Positions 7,791 through 15,506 of a stretch of DNA of 32,480 bases are shown piece after piece. Under the pieces are notes generated by a model that saw only the letters and a program-made list of their open reading frames with translations, had not been told where the DNA came from and did not search any database. The DNA lies in assembly GCA_937880175.1 (NCBI GenBank), contig CALFLO010000018.1, positions 1 through 32,480 on the forward strand, read 5' to 3'. This stretch comes from an uncultured Gluconobacter sp. (lineage in GTDB: Bacteria; Pseudomonadota; Alphaproteobacteria; Acetobacterales; Acetobacteraceae). The first letter of the stretch is position 1. The number at the start of each line of letters is the position of its first letter. The position numbers were made by a program, and so were the translations under genes.

Positions 7791-9848
7791 TCAGATCCCC
7801 AACGCATTCAGTTCACGTTGAGTCTGTTCCCATGCCGGCCGATTATTGGACAGTGATCCACGACCGTCCTGCCAGTTCCAGTGTCGTATCCGGTTATTGG
7901 AGGGGCTATCATCCAAAAACCGGGACGGGATGGACGATGTTCCCTGTCGATAATCGCAGCAGGTGATGGTTGCCTGTTCCATGGCTCGCGTCAGGGCCAC
8001 ATAGGCCAGTCGGCGCTCTTCATCCAGATTCCGTGCATTACTTCCTGGGAATAGACTATCTTCCCACGCAGGAAGAAACACATGTCGAAACTCAAGCCCC
8101 TTTGCACGATGCATCGTCAGCAGCTGCACACGCTCCTTCCCTTTTTCTCCAGGTGCGCCTGAGGCCAGGGCAGCGTGTTCCATCAGATGGTCAACCTTGC
8201 GATAACGGTCAGCCACATCGGCCAGCTCAGCAAGGTTCTCCATCTGTGTCGCAGCTTCATCACTGTCATCAGCACGAAGCATGTCGAAATAGCCGGTATC
8301 TTCAAGTAAGAGGCGCATCCGATCCCCGACGCTCAGGTTCTCCTGTGCCCCAACCTCCCTCACCACGCGGTCAAACTCTGTAAGGGCGGTCGCCGCTTTC
8401 TGGGAGAGACGTGTCTCACGGACAGCGCAGAGTAAGGATATGTCCTGCTCGCGCGCAGTGAGTTCAATAGCTCCCAGCCCCTTTGCTCCAAGACCGCGGG
8501 ATGGTTTATTTGCTACCCGGCGAAAGGCTTCATCGGATTGTCGGTCATCCGGGCGTGCGGCAAGAGAGACCAGAGCAAGGGCATCCTTGACGGCAACACG
8601 TTGATAAAACCCGACATCGCCAACAATTTCATAAGGCACCCGCGCCTGTATCAGTGCTTCCTCTATCGAGCGGCTGAGACGGTTCTGACGATAGATCACG
8701 GCAATATCATGCCACGGGCATCCTGCGGCGGCCCGCCTGCCAATTTCGGCGGCAATAGCGTCAGCTTCCTCGCTGATATAGGAAAACTGCAGGACTTCGA
8801 TGGGCTTGCCAGCGCCTTTTCGTGTATACAAGGTCTTTGGAATACGTGAAGGATCCTGCGCAATAATTGCATTGGATGCGTCAAGAATATGAGCGGTCGA
8901 GCGAAAGTTCTCTTCCAGTTTGAATGTCTTGGCTTCGGGAAACTCCTGAGAAAACCCTCGTATGAAACCGACTTTTGCCCCACGCCAGGAATAGATGCTC
9001 TGTGAATCATCCCCCACAGCAAAAAGCTCCCCTGATACCTCAGAGATCATTTTGAGCCAGAGAAACTGGGCGCGGTTCACGTCTTGAAATTCGTCGGCCA
9101 TGACAGCTGTAAAACGACGGGACCACCGATAGCGATAGGTCTCGTTTTTGAGCATGGCCAAGGTAGGCCACATCAGAAGATCGCCAAAATCCGCAGCATT
9201 CTGTTCGCGCAGCAAACTTTGATAGCGTCCATACAACCCGACAACAAAACGCCAGCCAGCATCATCTATGAAACGCTTCTGGGCATGCGCCCGCGCAATC
9301 ATGGCCTCCACATGGTGCCCCGCCACATCAGGCGTCACCAGATCTTCCTTCAGCCGGGAGATGCGCTCGGCCATCTTGGCAATCTGACGCGCATCTCCCG
9401 GCTCGCCCTCCATCGGACGCGGTAACTGTTCAACAGGAACGGACTTGATCAGACGGCGGACAATTGCTAGCGCGTCATCAGCGTCCCTGATATCAAATCC
9501 TGGCCGCAAATAGGCAATGTCGGGTTCGGCCCGCAACTGGCGCGCGCACAGCGCGTGGAATGTCCCGAGCCATGAAGGCGCCATCCCCTCTCCGCAAGCC
9601 CGTGTAATCCGTTCCCGCATTTCGCGGGCCGCCTTGTTGGTAAACGTCACACAGAGAATACGTGATGGCTCCATGCCATACAGCTCGATCCGCGAGGCGA
9701 CACCAGCCGTCAGGGTCTTGGTCTTCCCTGTCCCAGCACCAGCAAGCACCAGAACGCGGCCTAGCGCCAAAGCTGCAGCACGCTGCGCTGGAGTGAGGTC
9801 GTCCAGCACAGGAGCGAGACGCGGCGGGATGCTCAGCGAGGCGCTCAT
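7791..9848 (-). CDS. UvrD/Rep-type ATP-dependent DNA helicase
   Basis: A 685-aa superfamily 1A helicase. The Q motif LTPAQ is at 18-22, Walker A AGAGTGKT at 36-43 and motif Ia FTNKAAREM. Walker B is DEFQDVN, motif III is GDDSQSIYSWRGA, motif IV LEENFRST, motif V LLTMHRAKGLEF and motif VI VALTRAMEQ. These enzymes move 3'-5' on single-stranded DNA, fuelled by ATP, in repair and in rolling-circle or plasmid replication. Length is normal for UvrD/PcrA, slightly short at the C-terminus. The ATG overlaps the stop of the upstream gene (ATGA), so it is translated in the Toprim-unknown-helicase-zinc protein-nuclease operon. All motifs look intact. Confidence 0.95.
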   Translation of the reverse strand: MSASLSIPPRLAPVLDDLTPAQRAAALALGRVLVLAGAGTGKTKTLTAGVASRIELYGMEPSRILCVTFTNKAAREMRERITRACGEGMAPSWLGTFHALCARQLRAEPDIAYLRPGFDIRDADDALAIVRRLIKSVPVEQLPRPMEGEPGDARQIAKMAERISRLKEDLVTPDVAGHHVEAMIARAHAQKRFIDDAGWRFVVGLYGRYQSLLREQNAADFGDLLMWPTLAMLKNETYRYRWSRRFTAVMADEFQDVNRAQFLWLKMISEVSGELFAVGDDSQSIYSWRGAKVGFIRGFSQEFPEAKTFKLEENFRSTAHILDASNAIIAQDPSRIPKTLYTRKGAGKPIEVLQFSYISEEADAIAAEIGRRAAAGCPWHDIAVIYRQNRLSRSIEEALIQARVPYEIVGDVGFYQRVAVKDALALVSLAARPDDRQSDEAFRRVANKPSRGLGAKGLGAIELTAREQDISLLCAVRETRLSQKAATALTEFDRVVREVGAQENLSVGDRMRLLLEDTGYFDMLRADDSDEAATQMENLAELADVADRYRKVDHLMEHAALASGAPGEKGKERVQLLTMHRAKGLEFRHVFLPAWEDSLFPGSNARNLDEERRLAYVALTRAMEQATITCCDYRQGTSSIPSRFLDDSPSNNRIRHWNWQDGRGSLSNNRPAWEQTQRELNALGI

Positions 9849-10534
9849 AACACACTGACCTGTTCCACAACGCGCCCCTCACAGCGCTGGATTTCTCCAT
9901 CCGTTGAGAGCACAAGAAATGGCTCATTCAGATCCCAGTCTCCCAAACGCTCAACCCAGACACCACTGATAACGAGCCCGAGTTTGGCACCGGTTCGCTC
10001 ATCAAACCGCACAAGACATTGTGGCAGAGGCCCCTCAGGCCATTTTGCTGCCCCAAGGCGTTCAAGATGTATATCCCAGAACGCTTTTGCCGCTGGTGAC
10101 TGATCAAGCTGCTGCGCAAGGCCCGCCTTGATAACCAGAAAGTCAAGAACGTCATCGCGATATGTTTGTTCGTTTGATTTCATGGTTTCAATTCCTTCTG
10201 TGATATCCTCAACGACCTGTTCGACTGCTGTGGCGTACCAGCCTTTAACAATCAGGATTTCGGCATCTTCAGTGAGCATGGTGAACGCACACTCTAAGTC
10301 CCAGAGCCTTGAGTCTGCAGCCTCTGGCATCGTGCCACCGATCACCACGCCAATCAGATCACGTGTTCCATCGGTGCAGCTGACAAACTGGCAAGGTGTC
10401 TGAGCAGGATTGGAACATCGGTTTTCCCACACATTCCTTGCGCGTTCAGTGCTGTGAAAAACTGTCAGTATTGCGCGTCTCCACTTCGGATCGTGGATTT
10501 CGCTTTTCTGTTCATGATAATTCTGGTCGAACAT
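9845..10534 (-). CDS. Hypothetical protein (229 aa) upstream of the helicase
   Basis: I do not recognise this protein. It is acidic, soluble-looking, and has no membrane segment or signal peptide. Visible blocks include WRRAILTVFHSTERARNVWENR, VSCTDGTRDLIGVVIGG, a DxEILIVKGWYATAVEQVVEDI helix and a C-terminal WVERLGDWDLNEPFLVLSTDGE. A strong GGGAGG lies inside the last codons of the Toprim gene, and the stop overlaps the helicase ATG (ATGA). It is therefore firmly part of that operon and probably works with the helicase or primase-like protein, although that is only inference from gene order. Confidence 0.8.
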   Translation of the reverse strand: MFDQNYHEQKSEIHDPKWRRAILTVFHSTERARNVWENRCSNPAQTPCQFVSCTDGTRDLIGVVIGGTMPEAADSRLWDLECAFTMLTEDAEILIVKGWYATAVEQVVEDITEGIETMKSNEQTYRDDVLDFLVIKAGLAQQLDQSPAAKAFWDIHLERLGAAKWPEGPLPQCLVRFDERTGAKLGLVISGVWVERLGDWDLNEPFLVLSTDGEIQRCEGRVVEQVSVL

Positions 10535-10538
10535 GACG

Positions 10539-11930
10539 TTATCGACCTCCCAATGAGGGTGAGCCAGAACGCCTTACAGATGGCGCAGCCTGCTCTGCCT
10601 GAGGGACGGGCTGGGATTGCTGTCGTTTACGTAATTTGAGATCATCGACCCATCCTGCTGCGACCTGAGGGGGTGGTGTGGTGGTTGTCGCTGATCCCGC
10701 CAGTTCGCCAAAAGGGCGCGGGGCTGAACTTTCCTTGTTGCCGCGTGCCCTTAAAACCTGATTCCAGTCAGATCCGGGTGTTTTTGGTGAAGCCCGGCCA
10801 TTCCACAAACCGACCTCCTGAGCCATTTTTGAAAACATTGCAGCATAGTGATCACCCTGCTGGTCATTATCGACCGCGATAACCAGACGGCCTTCTGGCC
10901 GTTGGGCCACATCCATCAGCACCTGCTTCAGCTCAGCGACACTTTCCGGGCTCATGCCTCCACCCGTGGACAAGTAAAGCGTGTTGCGGGAAAAACGGTC
11001 CATCGAGGCGAAAGACAAAGCGTCTATTGCTGCTTCGGCCACGACGACACGTGAGGGTGGCACGCCGGGATCAGACTCAAACCGGAATAACCGCTTGCCA
11101 ATGCCCCCGGTTGAAAAGCCTCGGTACTCAGGCCCACGCATTTCCATGCCGCTCAACGCTCCCTGATTGTCACGATGCGCAAACCAGGCTGTCCCGTTGG
11201 GACCTTCTCGTAACAGGTTTTGTTTAGCCGCAGCGTCCAGTATGCGATCAGGCAGTCCTCTCTCTTCTGAAAGATAGCGCCATGCAGCTGATCCCTGCTG
11301 GGGTGGCTTACGATGTTCCCACATCCATGCTGGGTCACGTTTCTGGTTCGCGTCTGTCGAAGTAGGTTTGACCCGTTCCCTGACTTCGTAGCTCGGCTCC
11401 AGACCGATCAGGTTGCGTAACTCGCGCCGCACATGGCCAAGATTAAGGCCGGGTTTGAGGTGTTGGACCAGTTTGATGACATCACCACGCGCGCTACGAT
11501 CAGGATTTGTCGGATCCCACCAGCCTTTGCCACCGTGGTTTACAATGATGATTTCGCCCTCACCACGGCGGAACTTCAGGTTTTTGGCCGACCGTTGCGC
11601 TGTGGCTTCTCTGTCAAGACGATAGCCTTCGCGTTCTAGGACAAGTTCGCACCGAACGCGCTCACGTAGTGTTGCAAGCTCATCCCGTTGTGCGTCGATG
11701 GCTCGGTTATCCGACATGACCCGCACTCCCCGAATTGACGTAACAGATGGCGAGAGAGCTATGTTTCCTTTCCGCAAGCCCTGTGTTTTGTAGGCGCGTT
11801 TGACTGTTGGCAGTCGGCCTGCAAGCAGTTCGGTGCATGTCGGATCTCCTCTCTCGGAGATCCATCCTGCGAGAGCATGATGCGACGAGTTTGAAAAATT
11901 ATGGCCAATGACGATTTGTGATGTGTTCAT
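10539..11930 (-). CDS. DUF3991/Toprim-domain protein (primase-like)
   Basis: 463 aa. From about residue 72 it reads like the DUF3991-Toprim proteins of alphaproteobacterial plasmids: a segment with HGGKGWWDPTNPDRSARGDVI, then YLSEERGLP, then a Toprim-like core with VVVAEAAIDALSFA and VIAVDNDQQGDHYAAMF. Toprim folds bind magnesium and handle DNA strand cleavage or primer synthesis in primases and topoisomerases. The tail is proline/glutamine-rich and probably disordered. The start is uncertain. ATG 11930 overlaps the stop of the preceding 71-aa gene (ATGA), whereas ATG 11717 lies exactly where family similarity seems to begin and has GGGGAG upstream; the first 71 residues are unfamiliar to me. 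Upstream neighbours are ssb and a small gene, so a replication or conjugative DNA-processing role is likely. Confidence 0.85.
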   Translation of the reverse strand: MNTSQIVIGHNFSNSSHHALAGWISERGDPTCTELLAGRLPTVKRAYKTQGLRKGNIALSPSVTSIRGVRVMSDNRAIDAQRDELATLRERVRCELVLEREGYRLDREATAQRSAKNLKFRRGEGEIIIVNHGGKGWWDPTNPDRSARGDVIKLVQHLKPGLNLGHVRRELRNLIGLEPSYEVRERVKPTSTDANQKRDPAWMWEHRKPPQQGSAAWRYLSEERGLPDRILDAAAKQNLLREGPNGTAWFAHRDNQGALSGMEMRGPEYRGFSTGGIGKRLFRFESDPGVPPSRVVVAEAAIDALSFASMDRFSRNTLYLSTGGGMSPESVAELKQVLMDVAQRPEGRLVIAVDNDQQGDHYAAMFSKMAQEVGLWNGRASPKTPGSDWNQVLRARGNKESSAPRPFGELAGSATTTTPPPQVAAGWVDDLKLRKRQQSQPVPQAEQAAPSVRRSGSPSLGGR

Positions 11931-12142
11931 GACCGACGCCCCGGCTGGCTGCTATCGAGCATATGTTCCCAGGCTTTACGCCGTGCCCGCACCGCTTTAC
12001 GCCGCAGAGCGGCTTCAAGACGAGACGGAAGGGCGTGGCAGCCGATGCTGTAATCCAGGAAGGAAGCTTCTGACGACAGTTGGCGCCAGCACGAACGAGC
12101 ATTCGGGCGTACGGAAGATAAGGGGGTCATCTGCGTCGTCAT
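11927..12142 (-). CDS. Small basic hypothetical protein (71 aa)
   Basis: Accepted because AAAGGAC lies a good distance before ATG 12142, the frame fills the gap between ssb and the Toprim gene, and its stop overlaps the next ATG (ATGA). The product is rich in arginine and alanine, with a likely helix RLEAALRRKAVRARRKAWEHML. No family is recognised and no motif suggests a reaction. A DNA- or SSB-associated role would fit its charge and neighbours but is only a guess. Confidence 0.5.
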   Translation of the reverse strand: MTTQMTPLSSVRPNARSCWRQLSSEASFLDYSIGCHALPSRLEAALRRKAVRARRKAWEHMLDSSQPGRRS

Positions 12143-12175
12143 GACGTTTGTCCTTTGCGTTTGAATTTTAGGATT

Positions 12176-12571
12176 TCAGCTTTTGCGAGCCCGTGGTTTT
12201 CTGGCTTTCCGCCTGATCGGCTTGCTCAGTTCGAGAATTGTGATGTCGCAACCAGATCCATCAATGACGATCTCGGTTCGCACCCACTGCGCCGGCCCTT
12301 CACTCACGAGTGTGGCGCGCAGGCGTCCTTCAACCAGAACCTGCGTGCCCTTTCGGCATTTGCGCATTGTCAGATCAGCAAGACGTTGATCGAGACAGAC
12401 AATCTGATGCCATTCTCGCATTTGTTTCCGCTTGCCCTGAACCTGATCTGACCAGCTCTCTGAGGTCGCCAAGGGGAATGAAACCCGGCTTGCCCCGTTT
12501 TCCAGATCTTCTCGCAAGGGATCCTTGCCGAGGTTTCCCACCAGGATGACGCGATTGACTGTTCCGCGCAT
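12176..12571 (-). CDS. ssb: Single-stranded DNA-binding protein
   Basis: 131 aa from ATG 12571. MRGTVNRVILVGNLGKDP is the hallmark start of bacterial SSB, followed by ASRVSFPLATSESW, WHQIVCLDQRLADL and GTQVLVEGRLR, together the OB-fold. SSB coats single-stranded DNA and recruits repair and replication proteins. The usual acidic C-terminal tip (DDDIPF-like), which docks partner proteins, is missing: this one ends in basic residues (RRKARKPRARKS). It may therefore bind DNA without recruiting the host partners. The frame is open further upstream to 12775, but that part lies inside a large hairpin and does not resemble SSB. Plasmid ssb genes are typical of the leading region of conjugative plasmids. 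Confidence 0.93.
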   Translation of the reverse strand: MRGTVNRVILVGNLGKDPLREDLENGASRVSFPLATSESWSDQVQGKRKQMREWHQIVCLDQRLADLTMRKCRKGTQVLVEGRLRATLVSEGPAQWVRTEIVIDGSGCDITILELSKPIRRKARKPRARKS

Positions 12572-12633
12572 GACAGATTTTCTTTCTGTTCTCCCGGATA
12601 TTGAGACGGCCCGCTGCCGCATCATCTTTCCGG

Positions 12634-12775
12634 GTGCGGTCCTTAAGAAGCGGCCATAGGCGGCGGGGTCAGGCCCTCGGGACGGCAGTGGTGCGGAAGC
12701 CGCATGCGGCTTCACGGTGCCGTCACGACCGAAGGCTTGGGGCTTGACCACGACGACGGCCGCTTCACACCGCAC
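12634..12775 (-). promoter_or_regulatory. Large hairpin element E upstream of ssb
   Basis: Nested pairing arms GTGCGGT/ACCGCAC (12634-12640, 12769-12775), AAGCGGCC/GGCCGCTT (12648, 12758), GGTCAGGCCC/GGGCTTGACC (12667, 12740) and GACGGCA/TGCCGTC (12681, 12718) close on a perfect 18-nt palindrome (12696-12713). The element ends 63 bp before the ssb start. On its other side (12790-12860) is a tract that is almost pure A/G on the minus strand. It has the same layout as elements A, B, C and D. Function unknown. Confidence 0.7.
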
Positions 12776-12837
12776 AGACCCGGAAAGATGTGCGGCAGTG
12801 TGTTGTCTTTTCTTTTCTTCCTTTTTTCTCTTTATTT

Positions 12838-13227
12838 TTAATTTCTTATCTCTTTCCCTTTTGTCTCGGATATTCTGTAGAATTTTCCGATATCGGGAAG
12901 ACTGGGATAAGAGTTCTCATCACCAGATTGCCGTGCGTTACTGACCAACCAGTGAGTGGCCAATATCATGCGTTTTCCTGTAGCAAGGTTACGAAGTTGA
13001 GCCCGGTCTGACCGGCCGCTAACAAACACACTCTGCCATTTCCCAGTCAGAGGATCTCGACGGGCAGCATGATACTGGCCGTTCAAAAATGCTTCGACGA
13101 TCCATGGCTCACGAGGACCGATATAATCGCCAAGTGGCATGTGATAGATTGCACCAAGCGCTATGGTTCCGACGCGCAACGGATTGTCCCCACCCTGAAA
13201 AGGTGACGTGTAATACTGTCTATTCAT
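12838..13227 (-). CDS. Hypothetical protein (129 aa)
   Basis: Not recognised. It starts MNRQYYTSPFQGGDNPLRVGTIALG and continues through YIGPREPWIVEAFLNGQYHAARRDPLTGKWQSVFVSG to a basic end. There is no membrane segment, signal peptide or cysteine motif. It has the look of a small beta-rich plasmid protein. It follows the 128-aa gene after ArdC by 43 bp on the same strand and its stop precedes the purine-rich tract and hairpin E, so it probably ends the ardC transcription unit. Confidence 0.65.
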   Translation of the reverse strand: MNRQYYTSPFQGGDNPLRVGTIALGAIYHMPLGDYIGPREPWIVEAFLNGQYHAARRDPLTGKWQSVFVSGRSDRAQLRNLATGKRMILATHWLVSNARQSGDENSYPSLPDIGKFYRISETKGKEIRN

Positions 13228-13270
13228 GATACGTGTTTTCCCGTTCGTGGGTATTTTGAGCGATCAGTCA

Positions 13271-13657
13271 TCAATTTTTATTGCACTGTTCGCGATCAAT
13301 ACTGGCTGGATCGAAGTAGTCAGGCCTGCGTTGGAGTTCCTGCTTCTCGAACTGATCGGCAAAGAGTGGAACTGCCTTCTCCAGCCGTCGGCGCAGGTTG
13401 CGACGACGTGCTGCCGCTTTGCGTGTGCCACTCCAGCGTTTGGGTGGGTCGAGCAAAGGAGACCAGCCGTGTGACCACCCTGAACCAGGGCGGACACGCG
13501 GTGCATAGTGAGAGATGATCTCACGCTCTACAGTCCGGTCCAGTATGGTGCAGAGCCATAAACTCTTGCCGTCCGGCAATGTGTCACTTGTTGGAGGGGG
13601 CATCGTATTCGGGTTAGCCCAGAATACGGACACGAGTGCCCGCATCCCTCGCCCCAT
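13271..13657 (-). CDS. Hypothetical basic protein (128 aa) coupled to ArdC
   Basis: The ATG at 13657 directly abuts the ArdC stop (TGA then ATG), a translational coupling that supports the gene. No family is recognised. The first 50 residues contain PPPTSDTLPDGKSLWLCTILDR. The centre is tryptophan-rich (GWSHGWSPLLDPPKRWSG) and is followed by a strongly basic helix (TRKAAARRRNLRRRLEKA), suggesting nucleic-acid contact. An internal ATG at 13645 is a possible alternative start. Position suggests it assists ArdC or another anti-restriction step, but nothing in the sequence proves it. Confidence 0.6.
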   Translation of the reverse strand: MGRGMRALVSVFWANPNTMPPPTSDTLPDGKSLWLCTILDRTVEREIISHYAPRVRPGSGWSHGWSPLLDPPKRWSGTRKAAARRRNLRRRLEKAVPLFADQFEKQELQRRPDYFDPASIDREQCNKN

Positions 13658-14563
13658 TCAGGCCGCCATCCGTGAAAGTTCTGCGGGTAACCGGGGAGCC
13701 TTACTCTGAAAAGCAAGTATGTATTCCGCTGCCTGTGACGCGAGACGCGCTGCTGCAAAAACTGCCCGCTTATCCTCCTTCAACAGGGTAATCCAACTCC
13801 CAATGTAATCAGCGTGTCGCACTGTCGGCGTGATGTTCAACTCGGCAAGAACGAAGGCCGCCGTAAGCTCAGCCACGATCTCTTCTGCCATGTATTTATG
13901 AGAACCGAACCGACCAGACAGGTCACGGTCCAGACGGCTTTTATGGCCACTCCAGTGCGCGGTTTCGTGGAAAGCCGTGCGATACCAGTTGATCTGCTCA
14001 TAATAGGCATTCTGTGGAGGAAGCCGGATATAGTCTGGATCCGGGGCATAAAAGGCCTTGTCACCACCAATTCGGATGTCCGCACCTGTGGCCTGCAGCA
14101 GAGCGTCCGCATGAGGGACAATCTCGCGCTCAGGTAGCGATGCGACTGATCCTGTCATGTCTTTGGGCAGGTGTTCGCACTGGTCAATGTTGAATACCGT
14201 AAAGCGCTTCAAGAAGGGAATGGCCCGCGCCTCCTCGTCTGCCTCCTGACCACCCGGCACAAATCTGTCAGCATAGAAAACGGTCGTGCCCTTTTCACCT
14301 TTCCTGACACTGCCGCCAACTTTTCGTGCCTGATTAAATGTCAGCCATCTCTGGGAGGTAAAACCGCACATCTGCACGGTTCCCCACAACAGCAGCACAT
14401 TGATACCGCTATATCGGCGACCTGTGGTGACGTTGAGTGGCAGTGACGGCCCTGCTGCAGTATTAGACCAGGGTTGCACCCATGGGGCCACTCCGTTTTC
14501 TAACTGCTCCACGATGCGGTTGGTCACATCCTGATAGAGATCGATACGTTCATGTTTGGTCAT
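13658..14563 (-). CDS. ardC: ArdC-like antirestriction protein
   Basis: 301 aa with the two parts of ArdC. The N-terminal single-stranded-DNA-binding domain (DUF1738-type) begins YQDVTNRIVEQLENG and includes PWSN, TGRRYSGINVLLLW, FNQARKVGGSVRKGEKGTTV. The C-terminal zincin metallopeptidase has HETAH at 199-203, followed by a helix with MAEEIVAELTAAF supplying the third zinc ligand. ArdC, described on plasmid pSa, coats incoming single-stranded DNA and protects it from restriction. AAGGAGAGG before the ATG is a strong ribosome site. It follows a 53-aa membrane protein by 22 bp and is coupled to the next unknown gene. All catalytic residues are present. Confidence 0.92.
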   Translation of the reverse strand: MTKHERIDLYQDVTNRIVEQLENGVAPWVQPWSNTAAGPSLPLNVTTGRRYSGINVLLLWGTVQMCGFTSQRWLTFNQARKVGGSVRKGEKGTTVFYADRFVPGGQEADEEARAIPFLKRFTVFNIDQCEHLPKDMTGSVASLPEREIVPHADALLQATGADIRIGGDKAFYAPDPDYIRLPPQNAYYEQINWYRTAFHETAHWSGHKSRLDRDLSGRFGSHKYMAEEIVAELTAAFVLAELNITPTVRHADYIGSWITLLKEDKRAVFAAARLASQAAEYILAFQSKAPRLPAELSRMAA

Positions 14564-14585
14564 GATCCATTCCTCTCCTTAGGAG

Positions 14586-14747
14586 TTAACCCAGACCGGC
14601 AAAGGTCATGCTGTGCGGCAGCACGAAGGCTGGTCCGCAGATCAGGATGATAAGTGTCAGCCCCAGAAGAATTGTCCCCAGCAGGAAACCTGCCAGTTCC
14701 AGATAATCGCGTGCTGTTGTGGGAAGAGGGAGTTTCGTATCGCGCAT
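14586..14747 (-). CDS. Small membrane protein (53 aa) upstream of ardC
   Basis: Start ATG 14747 is chosen because AAAGGAC sits at a good distance upstream; the open frame extends further only into G/C homopolymers. The product has a short polar N-terminus (MRDTKLPLPTTARDYLE) and a hydrophobic stretch from LELAGFLLGTILL to LIILICGPAFVL, enough for one long or two short membrane helices. It has no recognised family. It lies 22 bp before ardC on the same strand and 37 bp after hairpin element C, so it heads that transcription unit. It may be the real first gene of the block or a leader peptide. Confidence 0.6.
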   Translation of the reverse strand: MRDTKLPLPTTARDYLELAGFLLGTILLGLTLIILICGPAFVLPHSMTFAGLG

Positions 14748-14783
14748 CGTCGGTGTCCTTTTCCTTTTGGATACCTTCGCGCG

Positions 14784-14909
14784 ACCGGAGCGCCGTGGCG
14801 GGGGGGCCGGCGGGGGGGGCGCCCCCCGGGGGGGGGCCCCCCCCCCCCCCCGGGGGGGGGGTGCCCCCGGGCGAGAACCCACCTCTTGCCCCCGCCGCGG
14901 CGCTCTGGT
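14784..14909 (-). repeat. Hairpin element C, with a G/C homopolymer centre that is probably a sequence artefact
   Basis: Arms 14784-14804 and 14889-14909 pair over 21 bp with only wobble mismatches. The inner right side GAGAACCCACC + TCTTGC (14875-14888) matches the right end of element A (GAGAACCCACC + GTTTGC). The left counterpart and the middle, which should carry the GGTGC-GAA-GCACC type hairpin, are replaced by about 65 bases of almost pure G and C runs. A strongly paired template that failed in sequencing or assembly would explain this. An A-rich (minus-strand) tract at 14915-14970 lies upstream. Confidence 0.65.
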
Positions 14910-15043
14910 GCACATTCTTTGTTGTTCTTGTTTTTCTCTTTCTTTGTTTTTGATTTGATTTTCGTCTTCACATCTCAAACAGGACGTGACGTGCTTCATC
15001 CTTCATGTTAGGAAAGACTTCTTCCTCATCACGGAAAATCTGA

Positions 15044-15068
15044 AAGTGTGGCCATATTGGACACACTT
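15044..15068. repeat. Inverted repeat after the zinc-finger gene
   Basis: AAGTGTG (15044-15050) pairs with CACACTT (15062-15068), with inner CCA/TGG, just past the stop of the small zinc protein. No T run follows on the minus strand. It could be a weak terminator or an operator. Confidence 0.35.
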
Positions 15069-15088
15069 GAATCACGAGAGATGATTCC

Positions 15089-15460
15089 TTACGCAGTAAA
15101 ACGGCTTACTGGTGCGCCACTCAGAATTGGAATGGCGTGAGGGTGAGGATGTGACGTGATCATCAGACGCTTATCGTGCCGTCCATCCCACGATAATCCC
15201 TCGCACGGTATCAGCAGACCATTGCGAATAGCCTGACGGTCACGCTGGAAACAGACACGTTCATTCCCTCCCTGGGGCCGCTGACAAGGATAGCCAGCTT
15301 CCGCACCACAGCCAGGACACTCAATGGATAATGCCGGGTCACCATCCAGCCACTCGATGTGGCACCGCCGGCACGTGACCGGTTCATCTGTACAGATCCA
15401 TCGGGTCGGCTTTGCAGGACGCAGCCAGTGGTTTCCAGAAACGATCGTGTGTTTCAGCAT
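15089..15460 (-). CDS. Small zinc-finger protein (123 aa)
   Basis: The protein has two metal-binding clusters: CRRCH near residue 30, then CPGCGAEAGYPCQRPQGG followed by VCFQRDRQAIRNGL. The second has the spacing of small phage and plasmid zinc-binding domains (CPxCGAxxGxPCxxxxG...HxxR), here with Cys/Phe/Gln where the histidine often lies. AGGAG precedes ATG 15460 at a good distance. It probably binds nucleic acid or another protein; the target is unknown. It lies between the 112-aa unknown gene and hairpin C in the minus-strand series. Confidence 0.65.
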   Translation of the reverse strand: MLKHTIVSGNHWLRPAKPTRWICTDEPVTCRRCHIEWLDGDPALSIECPGCGAEAGYPCQRPQGGNERVCFQRDRQAIRNGLLIPCEGLSWDGRHDKRLMITSHPHPHAIPILSGAPVSRFTA

Positions 15461-15506
15461 GAGATCATTCTCCTGACAAATTTTGAGAGATGCGGATGAA
15501 AGGAAA

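Noticed and set aside
11899..12102. Alternative 67-aa minus-strand frame overlapping the 71-aa gene
   Set aside because: No ribosome site, and it overlaps the better supported frame with AAAGGAC and ATGA coupling.
12572..12775. N-terminal extension of SSB
   Set aside because: It is the hairpin sequence read in frame; SSB similarity begins exactly at MRGTVNRV (12571).
14586..14999. 137-aa proline/glycine-rich protein reading through the G/C runs
   Set aside because: The first two thirds come from homopolymers in hairpin C; only the 53-aa part from ATG 14747 has a ribosome site and natural composition.
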